From Tilletia caries (Eukaryota > Basidiomycota > Exobasidiomycetes > Tilletiales > Tilletiaceae), in NCBI GenBank assembly GCA_032718865.1, contig JALUTQ010000020.1:682001-746000 (forward strand): DNA of 64,000 bases, given 5' to 3'. The position numbers were made by a program, and so were the translations under genes. Below the pieces are notes generated by a model, which saw only the letters and a list, made by a program, of their open reading frames with translations, had not been told where the DNA came from and did not search any database. Below, piece after piece: positions 31,484-43,159 of the stretch (its first letter is position 1; each line of letters starts with the position of its first letter).

Positions 31484-33442
31484 ATGATTTGCAGCTTCGC
31501 CCGCCACTTTGCCAGGATGAACGCAACCACGTCCCCCGCCCTGCCGTCCCAGTCCGAGCTCGACACTCTCGAGATCGGAATCATCGGTATGGGCGACATG
31601 GGACGCCTCTACGCCCGCAAATTCGCCCAGGCAGGTTTCAAACAGTGAGCATAACCTCTCTTATCGGCCATAATACTTCTTCTTCAGACTGTGAAAAGTC
31701 TGACCCTTCTCTATGTGCTTTTGCCCTTAGCATCAACGTCTGCGACCGTGCTGAGAACTACGAAACTCTCAAGGCAGATCTGGCTGAGAAAGGTGTGTGT
31801 TCTCTCGTCTTTCGGAGCGTAGGCGCAGGCAAACCAGGTTTCACTCACAGCTCTCTCTCTCTCGGTTCGCAGAGCCCGGCCTGACCGTGCACAAGGACGG
31901 ATACTTCGTGTCGAGACGCTCCGATGTCATCTTCTACTCTGTCGAAGCCGCCTTTCTCGATGCGGTCGTCGCACAGTATGGTCCCTGTGCGTTACAGCCC
32001 GGCAATTTGTACATCCAAAGCTTGATCTAACTTGCTTCGTTACCCCCACAGCAACCAAGATCGGCGCCATCGTCTCCGCCCAAACGTCCGTCAAAGCGCC
32101 GGAACAAAAAGCATTCGACGCCCACCTCCCCGCCGACGTCTCCATCATCTCCTGCCACTCCCTCCACGGCCCCAAAGTAGACACCACAAACCAGCCGCTG
32201 GTCCTGATCCAGCACCGCGCCACCGACGCCGAGCTCCATCTGATCGAGCGCGTCTTCGCGAGCTTCAAGTCGCGCTATGTGTACCTCTCCTACGAGGAGC
32301 ACGACACGGTGACGGCGAACACGCAGGCGGTCACGCATGCTGCGTTCCTCAGTATGGGCACCGCCTGGCGCTGCTCCAACGCGTACCCCTGGGACACAGG
32401 CCTCTACCCACGCGGCATCGAGACCGTCAAGATCAACCTCATGCTCCGGATCTACTCCGCCAAATGGCACGTCTACGCCGGCCTTGCGCTCCTGAACCCG
32501 TCCGCGAGGACGCAGGTGACCCAGTACGCCGAGAGCGCGACGGGCTTGTTCAAGTTGATGATCGCAGAGGACGAAGGGGCGCTTGTGAAGCGGGTGTTCG
32601 AGGCGAGGAGGAAGGTGTTTGGGTGGGAGGAGGACGAAGAAGGTGAGGGTGTTCGTCCGCCGGTTTCGAGGAGGGATTCGACGAGTGCGGGGGCGGGGGC
32701 GGGGGCACCTGCTACGAACGCGAACGGCTTGGGGGACGGACCGAGTCGGCCGAATAATCATCAGCCGATCTTGATGTCGGATCGGTTGCTGGATCAGTTC
32801 CATCTGACGCTGCGCAAGCGCGCGCGGGAGGCTGCTGCTGCTGCGGAGAATCACGACGGACCGGAAGTCGAGTCGAGTTCGAGCTCGGATTCGACACAGG
32901 CTGGCGCTGTGAACGGGACCCTGTTGAACCAAGCCGCCACAGCAGCCGCGACGAGCGGAGCCTCCTCGTCCTCCCTCAACGGCGCCACCTCCACAACACC
33001 GACAGACCCACCAAACTCGCACCTCTCCCTCCTAGCCATAGTCGACAGCTGGGCGACCCTCTCCATCGACCCCTACGCCCACCTCTCCCTCGCCGCCACA
33101 CCCCTCTTCCGCCTCTGGATCGGCGTCTCGGAGTACCTCTTCCGCTCGACCACCCGCCTCCGGGCCGCATGCCACGCCGCGATCCGCATGTCCGAGTTCC
33201 GCACGGACGACACGGAGTTCGTAGTCGCTGCGCGTGGATGGGCGCAGGCTGTTCAGTTTGGCGGTGTGGCAGAGGGAAGGGGGCAGAGTGGCTTTGAGCT
33301 TTATCGGTGGAGGTTTGAGGATACGGCTGCGTTTTTTAGGGATCGGTTCGAAGAGGCGAATGCGGTTGGGGCGGAGATGTTGAAGGTCGTTGCTGTCGAT
33401 CAGGAGGGGCGGGACTCGGCGACGGTGGCTGGGGCTCGTTAG
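31484..33442 (+). CDS. TYR1: Prephenate dehydrogenase (tyrosine biosynthesis)
   Basis: The enzyme oxidatively decarboxylates prephenate to 4-hydroxyphenylpyruvate with NADP+. The start is either ATG 31484 (MICSFARHFARM) or ATG 31517 (MNATTSPALP); both are in frame. Exon 1 has the Rossmann motif IGIIGMGDMGRLYA. Short introns near 31646-31730, 31791-31871 and 31987-32051 separate INVCDRAENYETLK, EPGLTVHKDGYFVSRRSDV and the main exon. That exon begins ATKIGAIVSAQTSVKAPE and includes ISCHSLHGP and NTQAVTHAAFLSMG. The middle (about 32640-33000) is a low-complexity Ala/Ser/Gly insert absent from compact homologues. A helical C-terminal domain follows. The stop is at 33442. Confidence 0.88.
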
Positions 33443-33741
33443 GAAGTTCAGTGTGTCTTGGACGAGCACAGATGTATCTCAACTTGGCCGCGCGCATAAT
33501 AGACGCTGTACTAACTTCACTGCGATATACGAGGCTGATTTCAGATTGGCAGGGAGAGAAAGAGACCGCGAAAGAAGACGTGTGTGTATATGGTACAAGT
33601 CGCGAGAGAGGGTTGAAGAAGGGAAGTGGTATTGGGTGGGAAGTAGAATAAAAGGTGGGCTGTAACTTTGCCGCAGGAAGAATGTCTAGCTAGGTTCTGT
33701 GAGAAGCGGAAAACCGGGGAAGTCGTAGGAAATCGATCGAT

Positions 33742-34469
33742 CTAGAGCTCCTTCTTGACCTCATCAGCCTTATCCGCCGCCTTATCAGCAGCCTTCTCAG
33801 CCTCCCTCCCCAACTTCTTCCCCTCCTTCTCCGCCTTGCCCACCAGCCGGTTCACCGAGTCCTTCCCGCCGTTGTCATACCAGAGCGAAGCGTTGATCGC
33901 GGTGGCGTACGCGAGCCAGGCGAGGTACGGGATGGTGAGGAGGGCTGCGTCTTGGGAGGTCTTGCGCAGGTTGAGGGCCCAGGTGAGGGCGGCGGTGTCG
34001 AGGGCGAGGATGCCGGCGAGGGCGGCGGTGATGTTGCCGGCGGCGAACATGAGGGGACTCCATGCCCTGCCATACCCAGAAGTCCATGAGTCAGTGTGTG
34101 AGCTTGAAATGGGAGAGACGGGGAAAAGGTTGTGGATACTCACATGTTCAGAGCGAGCTGCCCGTAGTAAAGCGCAAGCGAGAACTTAGCCTGGTCGCGT
34201 CCCAACCCAGGAAGCGTCCGATCAAGCGCCTTAACATTCAAATGCGACGCCCAACCCATCGAGACATAGAGCAGCGGCCACACGACACCGAACGCCCACG
34301 CCGGTGGCTGGAACGAGGGCTTGGTGAGGGACTTGTACCAGGCGGAGCCGGGGGAGTGGGTGCCGTTGCGGGTGAGGAAGCCGGTGCCCAGGCCGAGGGC
34401 GACGGGGAGGCCGACTGCGAAGATGGGGTTGCGCGGGATGTCGATGAAGAGCGGGGGGAGGTTGGCCAT
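33742..34469 (-). CDS. TspO/MBR-family translocator protein
   Basis: A five-helix membrane protein of the TspO/peripheral benzodiazepine receptor family, which binds porphyrins and sterols in mitochondrial or secretory membranes. Two exons, 34469-34144 and 34066-33742, join within a Met codon. The start MANLPPLFIDIPRN is the first ATG after a His/Ser-rich UTR stretch. Family signatures: WYKSLTKPSFQPPAWAFGVVW and LLYVSMGWASH in exon 1, then WSPLMFAAGN, ALTWALNLRKTSQDAALLTI and WLAYATAINASLWYDNG in exon 2. The C-terminus carries an extra Lys/Ala/Glu amphipathic tail of about 35 residues ending KKEL that typical TspO proteins lack. Confidence 0.88.
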
Positions 34470-35213
34470 GCTGGGCGATGAGATACGAGGGTGGGTTGGG
34501 AATGGATGCGGGTGTGTGTGTATGTGTGATGTGGTGTGCGAAAGGGCAGAAGGGTGAGATTGGTGAGATGTGAGAGAGCGAAGGTCGCGGTGTTTTGAGG
34601 AAGCTGGTCGGTGCGCGTCATCGAGAGGTGCGCCACGTGCATCTTTACAAGTGAAAATGGGACAGGCACTTTTGAAAAGCCGTTGTTCGGTGCTCGGTGC
34701 GCGTTGATGTGAATCGCCGACAATCTTCAAGTCAGCGCGCATCTCGCCGCCCGGGCCGGGGCCAGCACCTCTGTCGTTGTTGGGCTCGTTGATTGAGGGC
34801 AAGGGTTCAAGCTGGGAACAGGGGGAGACTGATGCAGTGCCCTCTGCTGATGATCAGATCTGCCCAAATCGAGTGCTATTTCTTTGTGTTTTGGTTTGTC
34901 CTGCCTGCTGCCTGTGCTGCCAGGAAAGTTGAGTTGGAGCTGAGCTTTCTTCTGGAGGAGCGGCACAGCACGCAGCACCCTGGGGCAAATATTCTGGACG
35001 ACCACCTCACGCCTCTCTCTCTCTCTCACTCACCCTCCTCACCAGTCACCCTCGCTCCCCTGTCTCCGGCCCGCTCTTCCTCGCTCCCCTCCCTTCCTGC
35101 CTCGCCCCCCAAGCTGCACTCCACGTGATCTGCACTCGCCTCCTGTTATCCACACGACACGCGCTTGCTCCCTCCCGCCACCCGCAACACCAACACCCGC
35201 ATACACACACACG
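34470..35213. other. Divergent intergenic region, TspO/SCS7
   Basis: No supported gene was seen. A (CT)n tract at about 35008-35030 precedes the SCS7 start. Upstream ORFs on the minus strand are UTR shadows. Confidence 0.4.
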
Positions 35214-36685
35214 ATGAGCTCAACAACACAGCGTCTCATCGCACCGGACGAGGTCGCAAAGAACAGCACCGCAGACTCATGCTGGATCTCCTACAAGGGG
35301 AAAGTATTCGATGTCTCCTCCTTCCTCGAGGACCACCCGGGCGGCGACGACTACATCCTCAAGTACGCAGGCAAGGACATCGGACTCGCCATGGACGACC
35401 CTGACGAACACTCACACTCCGACTCCGCATACGAGCTCCTCGACGAGTTCCTCATCGGCCGTCTCGCACGCTCAGACAGCCCAGAGGAGTCCTCCGCCGT
35501 CGCACCCGCCTCCGAAGGTGGCGCAGGCTTCTCAGGCAAGGACGACGCCATCGTCATCACCGAGGACTTCCACCCCGAAGAGACCGACCATGCCCAGGAT
35601 CGCAAGAAGCACGCGTTCCTCGACCTGTCTGAACCGCTCATCCCGCAGATGCTCTTCGCCACCTTCAGCAAGGACTTCTACCTCGCGCAGGTACACTCGC
35701 CCCGCCACCTCAAGGACCCCGCGCGTCTGTTCGGACAGTGGTACCTAGAGATGTTCACTCGGACGCCTTGGTACGTCGTCCCTGCCTTCTGGGGACCTAT
35801 CACTGCCGCCCTCTTCTACCGCTCCATCGTCCAGTTCGTCGACCCCAAGGGCGCCGGTGCACAGCCGATGTTCAGCCTCGACCTCTCATCGCACCACATC
35901 GTCTCCAGCCCGTTCACCTTCGCCACTCCGCTCTCGCCCGCTTTGGAGCCGGGAGCATTCCAGATGGCAGCGTTGACCAAGACTCTCCCGTGCTGGGCCA
36001 TCGGGGTCGTCATCTGGACCATCTTGGAATACGTCCTGCATCGGTTCCTGTTCCATGTCGATGACATGCTGCCCGACAAGCCCATCTTCCTCCTCCTCCA
36101 CTTCCTCCTCCACGGTATTCACCACTACCTCCCCATGGACAGGTGCGTGTCTCTACCACAATGATCCAGCCGTTTCTTTAACTCTCTAACCCCTTGCATA
36201 CATCACCCTTCTAGACTGCGACTGGTCATGCCACCGCTCCTGTTCACCCTCCTGCAGGCACCCTTCACCTCGCTCGGCTACGCTCTCTTCTCACCAGCAG
36301 TCGCCAACGGCATAATCTCAGGTGCCTTCACAATGTGTGAGTACCAGCACGTCCTGCCCTGTGATCCTACATGCATGTATGCGCACACCCCTTTCTTCGG
36401 TGGCTGATCCGTACACCTTCCCCTTCTTTCTAGACATTGGCTACGACTGCATGCACTACGCCCTTCACCACTCGCGTCTGCCAGCATACATGCGCAAGAT
36501 GAAGAAGTACCACCTCGAGCATCACTGTAAGTTCCCCTTCCCTGATTTCCTTGGCTAAGTTTGACTCGTCCAGCTGACCATGTTTTCATCTGCGAACTTC
36601 ACTTCCGTTTACAGACAAGAACTACGAGCTCGGCTTCGGCGTGACGAGCAAGTTCTGGGACTCCATCTTCGGCACCCTTTTGTAG
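35214..36685 (+). CDS. SCS7: Sphingolipid fatty-acid 2-hydroxylase (cytochrome b5 fused)
   Basis: This ER enzyme hydroxylates C2 of the very-long-chain acyl chain of ceramide. The start is ATG 35214. Residues about 8-80 form a cytochrome b5 domain with the haem ligand motif HPGG near residue 41 and ending ELLDEFLIGRL. The fatty-acid hydroxylase domain follows, with membrane segments and the di-iron histidine boxes: YVLHRFLFH, HFLLHGIHHYLPMDR, then after introns HYALHHSR and KYHLEHHYKN. Introns with GT/AG borders lie near 36142-36214, 36336-36433, 36527-36614. The end reads SIFGTLL and TAG at 36685. Length and order match yeast Scs7. Confidence 0.92.
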
Positions 36686-37718
36686 ATTCGCAGCTTTTGG
36701 GATGAGGAGGAGGAGAAGGAGAGTTGTGAAGGGAGGATCAACCCCATCCACCATTCAAGATTGGGTTCGGTTGCAGCGGGCTACTCTCAACCTCGAAGCA
36801 TCGAGGCCCGGGCACGGTGTACGTAGGGGGCTCTTCTTTTCCCTTTTTAATCTTAACCCTCGTCTCTCCCTTGACGACCCTTTCCCTTTCAACCCTGGTA
36901 TTGTACGATGCATATACACTTCTTTCCCACCTTCCACTCTGTTTCCCCCTCCCATCTCTCTCTCTCTTTCTCTCTCATCGGCATTCTTTATTTCCCCCCA
37001 TTCACTTCCTCCCATCGGCTTTCCTCTGCACTCTGCTGTTTTGAGAATGTTATAACGAACAATCCACCTCGACGCCTCGACCGGAGAGAGAACGTCGCCG
37101 GGCAGAATCCGGGTCCGGAACGAGGCCTGCGAGACGGAACGTGCCATGACAGTCAAACAATCGGACGGCAGCTTCAGCTAGCTGGCCAAGGTGGAGATCA
37201 GGCAGCTGCTCAGCGCTCGGCGCTCAGCGCACGGAGGGCGCCTGGACGAGAGGCAGGGTTCCGTCGGGGGAGTTTTCACCGGGTCTCTGGCGCAGGGTGC
37301 CCACGAGAGCTGGAGGCAGCCCACGTTCCCCGAGGAAACTCGCTTCACGCTTCACCGCTTCACCGCTTCACCGCTCCATCCATGCCGCCTCCACCACGAC
37401 TTCACCGAGGGCGCTAGAACGGGAAAGCAGGTACAAAGTGGCTCATAGAGATTTGCGGGCGGAAGGCGACGGCAGCAGGGCGTGGAGAGTGCTGATTTCC
37501 AAGGCACGGAATGAATGAATTGCTCTGTTCCGAAGCATGCTGTGGCTAACCCTCTTCCTGCCTTCAGAATTTCAGAGAGCGTGGGTACAAAAGGAAGGAA
37601 CCCTGCCTCTGTTCGACCTCATACCTCGATCTGCATCCCTGACCTCTCCCTTCGTCCATCTCCCTCTCCACCTCCTCCCTCTCCCGCCCTTCCCTCCTTG
37701 ATCATCTCCCCTTCCAGC
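36686..37718. other. Intergenic region, no gene seen
   Basis: The region has CT-rich segments near 36930-37010 and a run of TTCACCGC words near 37350-37380, but no convincing coding region. Part is the 5' UTR and promoter of the RNase T2 gene. Confidence 0.45.
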
Positions 37719-38819
37719 ATGTTCTTCAAGACCGGCTCCCTCCTCGCGGCCACTGCCGTCGCCGCCGTCTCTGCCTCCGCCCCCGTCTCCGAGGCCCTGC
37801 ACGAGCGCTTCCCCGTCCTAAGCTGCACCCTCGCCACCACCCAACAATCCTGCCACTCCTCCTACCCAATCGCAGCAAACAGCTCCGCCTCATGCTGCTA
37901 CAACGCAGCCCTCGTGCCCGGCGGCGAAGAGTCCGGCCTGGTCCTCTCCACCCAGTTCTACGACACGAACAACACCTCGATCAACCCGGGGCCCGCGGGT
38001 ACGACGACCGTGCATGGGATCTGGCCGGATTACTGCTCGGGGCGGTACCCGCAGTACTGCACTGCGGACTCGGGCATCCCCGAGTTCACCGGGCCGGAGA
38101 TCAGGGCCATCGTGGGCAAGTACGATGCTGAGCTGTTGAAGTATATGGACACGTACTGGACGTCGTACAACAACGATCCCTCGGACCTGTGGTCGCACGA
38201 GTTCAACAAGCACGGAACGTGCTTCTCCACGCTCCGTCTGCCGTGCCAGAACATCCGCGTACCCGGCCAGACGCGCGAGGAGGCCACCGTGCTCGGCTAC
38301 GTTCGCGAGGCGGTCCGTCGGTTCCGTCAGCTTCCGACGCTCAAGTGGCTTGCGCAGGCGGAGATTGTTCCCTCGGATACGGTGCTGTACAACTTGACGG
38401 ACGTGCTGGCTGTGTTGGAGAAGAAGTCGGGTGCGGTTCCGTATGTGGGCTGTGCGAAGGGGACTGCGCGGATTTCGGAGTTCTGGTACTACAGCTACGT
38501 TAATGGGCCTCTTGTCAACGCTGTCGTGAGTGTCCTCTTGCCTTTTTCCACCTTTAATCTCTGCTCGCAAAGGTGACTGACCCCGACCTTGCTCTGGCAC
38601 GACGCATCTTTCTCTGCGATCTTTCTTTTTTTTAGTACCACCCCACCGACACCACCTTCAACTCCACCTGCCCGACTCTGGTCAGCCTTCCGTGAGTGAT
38701 CCACACGCAGATCGACTCGCGCTCCTGCTCCTCTGGACCCTTGGGAACTGACCCTGCCATCTCATTCGTCGCATGCTCACAGCGTCAAGTACAACACGAC
38801 GGCGCTCGTCTCCGCCTGA
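37719..38819 (+). CDS. Secreted ribonuclease T2
   Basis: An acid endoribonuclease, exported or vacuolar. ATG 37719 starts a classic signal peptide (MFFKTGSLLAATAVAAVSASA, cleavage near residue 21). The active-site motifs are HGIWPDYC (CAS I, about residue 99) and HEFNKHGTC (CAS II, about residue 160). Many paired Cys residues and NST/NTT/NLT sequons fit a secreted glycoprotein. Exon 1 ends near 38525 at LVNAV before GTGAGT. A second small exon (after TTTTTTTAG near 38635) encodes YHPTDTTFNSTCP. A third ends KYNTTALVSA with TGA at 38817-38819. The length is normal for a single-domain fungal RNase T2. Confidence 0.9.
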
Positions 38820-40261
38820 AGACACGACAACGTCGTCCCCCCGAGATCCTGCTGCCGAGGTCCTTCTTCTCGGTCTTTTGCTTCAATAACTTCTCGTCGT
38901 TCAGCGTTCGGAACATATCTATTTGTCACTCGGGATTGGGGCAATTACAAATCGGTATAGAAATGGATCCTCGAAATCCGAGGGATGGAAACGATGACGG
39001 AGGACAACGGGCCAGGTGTTCTCATCGCTCGTCGTCCAGGTGTCATGGTGGGTCGAGCCCGTGGACTCCCATCCTCGATGCTCCCTCCCTAGAACGTTCC
39101 CAGCCCCTCATCGGCGACCTCTTGCGGGACGCAGCTCCACCGTTCATTACTCGCGGGCCAGGTCGAGCAACTGTCGGCGCGTGGAGTGAACCCTGCTTGC
39201 TCTGAGATCTGCATAACCCAAACCCGCAACATGCCTCGTTCTGCGGGAGAGGTCGTCTGCGGAATGCGTCCTTCTGCTGCTGACACTTCTTTCCACCTTC
39301 ACGCTCCCTTTGCTCAGAAGAAGCTCTATCGTCAGCTGACAGCTTCCATCCTTTTGCTGATGCCCCCAATACCCGAGTCCTCAGTCCCCAGTCCTCCACG
39401 GCCCTCCATCAGTACTTCAACCTGCTGCCCACCGGAGAATTCAAGTCCGTCGCTGAGCGCGATGCTCACTCTCCGTGATCTACCCAACTACGGGCGGTGT
39501 TCCACACAAAGCCCAGGGCCTACACACCCACAGACGCCAACGCTTTTGCCTTCGTCACCGAACTTGCAGCCAGCGTCGACGTCAACGCACAGCGCGAGGC
39601 TCACCCTCCTCGCTCGACGCTGAGTGAGACCATGTCGGATGATTTGGGCACCGGCCTGCCCATTGGTACGGACTGCGGACAATAACCTCCTCCCGACCCG
39701 AGTCGAGACTCCGCCTCTCCACCACCCCCACGGCCGATTCTTATGGGGGCGACATAACCCTTCTAGCCGACGACGCAACTCTTCCGGCCGACTTTGGCGC
39801 GTACGAATCCAAACCTTGGACGTGTCGCATCCCGCTCGGCGTCCGTAGATCAGAACCGGCCTCGGTCCGCGAGCAGGGCCGCGACGCGAACTGGCTGGTG
39901 TCTTCGCTCGGACCAAGCCATTCGATCGGTGGGCACGGGACATGGCACGGGTAGCTGTCAACTTGGGATACGTCGAGGTGCGTCGGTCGGGATGCTTCCG
40001 TGAGTGCTCTGCTGGTCCAGCATCGATAATCTGTGGCTCACACTCATGCCGTACCTTTCCCTCCGCCGTGCCTTCCAGACATCCGAACACTGCACCCAAG
40101 TTTAGCAAACGTCCGCGTGTCTCTATCGTGAAACGTGATATGAAGGCCTTCACCAGGCATCAAGCACCATATGCCAACACATGGTCCGCTGTTTAACTCA
40201 ATACCAAAGCCCTTTTCATTGAATCGTTACAAGTGTTTGCCGTATCTATTTACATGTCCAA
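38820..40261. pseudogene. Degenerate coding remnant of unknown origin
   Basis: No intact gene is present. On the plus strand, one reading from about 39340 to 39680 gives protein-like sequence (STALHQYFNLLPTGEFKS, then after an in-frame TGA, AFAFVTELAASVDVNAQRE). Another open segment at 39690-39940 reads DITLLADDATLPADFGAYES. These look like pieces of a decayed gene or transposon broken by stops and frame changes. I could not name the parent. The rest, including the minus-strand Arg-rich ORF at 39488-40153, is best treated as non-coding. Confidence 0.3.
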
Positions 40262-40833
40262 CTAACTGGTCGGGATCAGGAACGCTGTCGTTGCAAGGAT
40301 TAACGTCAGGATAATGGAAAGGGGGGAGGGGAGGGAGGATGACAATGCAGACCGAGTGCATCCATACCGCGAAAAGATGACAAATAAGACCCAACCAGAA
40401 GGGGGGCGCGAGAGAACGAGAGAGGCGAGGATTTGGAGGAGGTAGAGCAGGGAGTTTACCGCGACCGAGCTGGAAGAAAGCCGCAAGGATCTCCTAGCCC
40501 TGAGAGCGCGGAAGCGGTCGCGTTCGTGGCGGAGGATTTGGACGTATTTGAACCAAAATTCGGCGCGTGTCGCTCCAGCATGCAGCGGCACTGACGGATC
40601 GATATTGAGGAGGACTGAGAGACGAAGCGAGCGGAGAGTCTTCACGACCGACACGGGGGAAAAGATAGGGTGACGAGGTACCGGGAGACAACCAGTGCGC
40701 GTCGAAGCGCAGCCGAAGCCGAGGTCTCTGCGGGCGGAGACTTTGAGGGCGAGGCGATGACAGGCGCAGGCTGGTCAACCGAGCCAGCCAAAGGCAGAGA
40801 CGACGCCGCCGCCGGCGAAGAAAAGACAGGCAC
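40262..40833 (-). CDS. Hypothetical small membrane protein, possibly frameshifted
   Basis: A minus-strand reading of about 130 codons (40654-40262) has a basic helical region (FWFKYVQILRHERDRFRALRARR). Two hydrophobic stretches follow (VNSLLYLLQILASLVL and LSIILTLILATTAFLIP) before a stop. An overlapping frame (40833-40642) gives a Pro/Ser/Ala-rich leader ending RYLVTLSFPP at a C5 run. The two could form one protein if that run carries a one-base indel or a short intron. I do not recognise a family, and the gene may not be real. Confidence 0.3.
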
Positions 40834-41222
40834 GCTCCCTGGAGGAGGGTGGTGCTGCGGAAGTGGAAAGGTGCGCCGATCGGAACGGCCGAGTTGCCAT
40901 CACAGAGAGGAGGGGTCGAACGTCGAACCTAGCATGCAAAGAAGAAGTCGAAGGAGAGATCGAGCGAAGAGAGATCGAGCGAACAGAGTCAGGAAGAAGG
41001 CGAGCCGCGAGAGAGAGAGAGAAATTTAGCAGAGCTGAAGAAGAGATCGAGTGGGAAGAAGGGATCGAGCGGGAAAAGGAAATCGAGTAGGAATAAGCGA
41101 TGATGGAGCGTGTTGTCCCGTCACCGCCCGACCGTTCATGGAAGCCGATGAAGCCTGCCGCAAGGCAGATCGCAGTTCGCACCCTATGATGGGGAATCGC
41201 TGTCCGTTGCTGGAAGTTCCGT

Positions 41223-42806
41223 TCAAGCACGTTTGAGGTGTATCCCCGCAAAGCTACGGATGCCCGGGGGTGGGAGATCATCGAGACGGTGCTGGAGATG
41301 GTCGCCAAGATTGGACTCCGTGAATCGAGACTGTTGATGTTGCTTAACCCTGAGCCCGAACTCCTTCAGTCCCTTCTCGACCTCTGTTATCCAGGATTGG
41401 TCAGATGCTATATAGGCTTCGTTAATGGTCCAAACCCGAGGGAGGTTGGGAGGAGCGGATTCACCAGCCTGTTTGAATTTGTTCCACAGCTTTGTAGCAT
41501 CGTCGAAGGAGGCGGAGCTGGCAGCCAATTGAGGTTGAAGAGGTAGACCATGGGCCATGCACGCCAGCCAGAAGATACGCTCTGTCGACCAATGTTCCGC
41601 AAGATTTGCTTTACCACAACTAAAAGCGTTGAGGAATTCCTTGGACAGCTTGACAGAGGCATGCCTTGAAATAATGTGATTTGTTTTTCGGGTTGAAGCC
41701 GCGAAGCGCAGTGTGTCCCGAATCAGAGGCTTGAGTGGATGGGCCATTTCTTTGGGCAACTCGTGAAATTTGGCGACGAACGATGAGAACCGGAAGGGCG
41801 GTAACGTTCCGGGAGATTTTGCATGGTTGATTAGGTGTATGCGCAGATAGAGAGCTAGCCATTGGGTGTGAATGTCGACCGTCCAGCTGTCATCGATCGC
41901 TTTGTCGAGTATGTCGGCATCTGCACTGGCATTGTTCCAATAAGTCGATTCATCGTCATCCAATAACGTCTGAATGATCCAATTTTGAAGGAGCAAGGCT
42001 CCATAGTGTTCGGCGGCCCAGGCTTGTGCCTTGATAGAAGCAAAAAGCTGCGTGGAGATATTGCATAAATCCACTGTGTGGTGTTCATCACCCTCGCTAG
42101 CTGCCATGAGGGTTGCGTACCGCCGGGTGGAATCGGCGTACTCCCCATTTCAAGCTCCAGCTTCATTGCCTTTCATTCTCTTGAACAAGTGACATGCGCC
42201 GTTAAGCAGGTGCTTAGTGGTGCTCTTAAGCATGATGGGCATTCCCGCCCTGTTCCTCGCGACGAATAGAACGAAGAAATGTGGCGCCTCGAAGGCCAAA
42301 CCGGAATCTGAACGCGCAAGAAGACGCAGAGAATCGGCATGGTTGCCTTCGTACTGCTTGTACAGCTCGGGTCCTGCATCCTTGAGATCATCAAACAGAT
42401 CGCGGGCATTCGTAAGATGTGGTCGGGCCTCGTCGAGCTTACCGGCCTTTACAAGCCGACTTCCGACCAAACGAAACGTATCGGCTGCGGCCGCGAGTGG
42501 AAACCAATTTGGTTTAGGTTGTTTGGGTTGCTCAGGTTGCTCGGGTTGCTCGGGTTGTTTGGGTTGCTTGATTTGCTTGGGTTGTTCGGGTTGTTTGGGT
42601 TGTTTGGGTTGCTTGGAACTCCGTTCCTGTTCCACGAATTGCCGCAATGCCATGAAGGCAAGATTGGGCTTTGGTAAGAATACGGCTTTTGGTTTTGCGG
42701 CTGTTGGTTTTTCGGGATGAACGCCGGGGAACCATTCTGCCTCGATGTCGTTGTACAATTTGAGAACCCAGTCCTGGATGTCGCCGACGGTTTTGATGTC
42801 CCCGCT
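41223..42806 (-). pseudogene. 3' half of a host TPR-like membrane protein gene split by hAT 2
   Basis: Its reading frame continues exactly from the 5' half at 56119-57854. The codons AGC GGG G at the insertion point are shared through the 8-bp TSD. It encodes GDIQDWVLKLYNDIEAEWFPG, then a Gln-Pro-Lys low-complexity run (about 42500-42625). A helical region resembling tetratricopeptide repeats follows (VKAGKLDEARPHLTNARDLF), then a long helical domain ending GIHLKRA at 41223. An in-frame TGA at 42150-42152 (between NEAGA and NGEYADSTRRY) interrupts the reading independently of the transposon. The function is unknown. The two lesions make it a pseudogene in this assembly. Confidence 0.7.
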
Positions 42807-42834
42807 CAGTGCTCGGCACATGTCTTATAAGATC

Positions 42835-43020
42835 TTATTTGGAGGCCAAGTCATGTGTCATGTCATATATGACTACGTGCCAAAATCGCAAAGTCATGTT
42901 TCATGTCATATGACCACTCATATATGATCATATATGACACATAAATTTTGATCATAAAAAACTCCAATTTTTAAGATCATATATGATCATATAAGATCAT
43001 ATAAGATCTTCTCGCTCATA
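42835..43020. repeat. Left subterminal TCATATGA-type array of hAT 2
   Basis: Irregular, mostly palindromic AT-rich words (GTCATATATGAC, GATCATATATGATC, ATAAGATCATAT) lie between the TIR and the transposase promoter. The same words occupy the right arm. Confidence 0.8.
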
Positions 43021-43159
43021 TTTTCGTCACCCCTCGGTTAAAAATCTCACACGCACACCCCTTCTGTCTGCGGCGCAGTCTTTGCCATTTATCCCTTCAT
43101 TCGACTTCATCGCCCAACCTCATCCGCTCTCCAGCCCTCAACGCCAGTCGCCAATCTAC

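Noticed and set aside
39488..40153. 221-codon minus-strand ORF
   Set aside because: Arg/Gly-rich, no motif, and the plus strand has more protein-like though broken readings.
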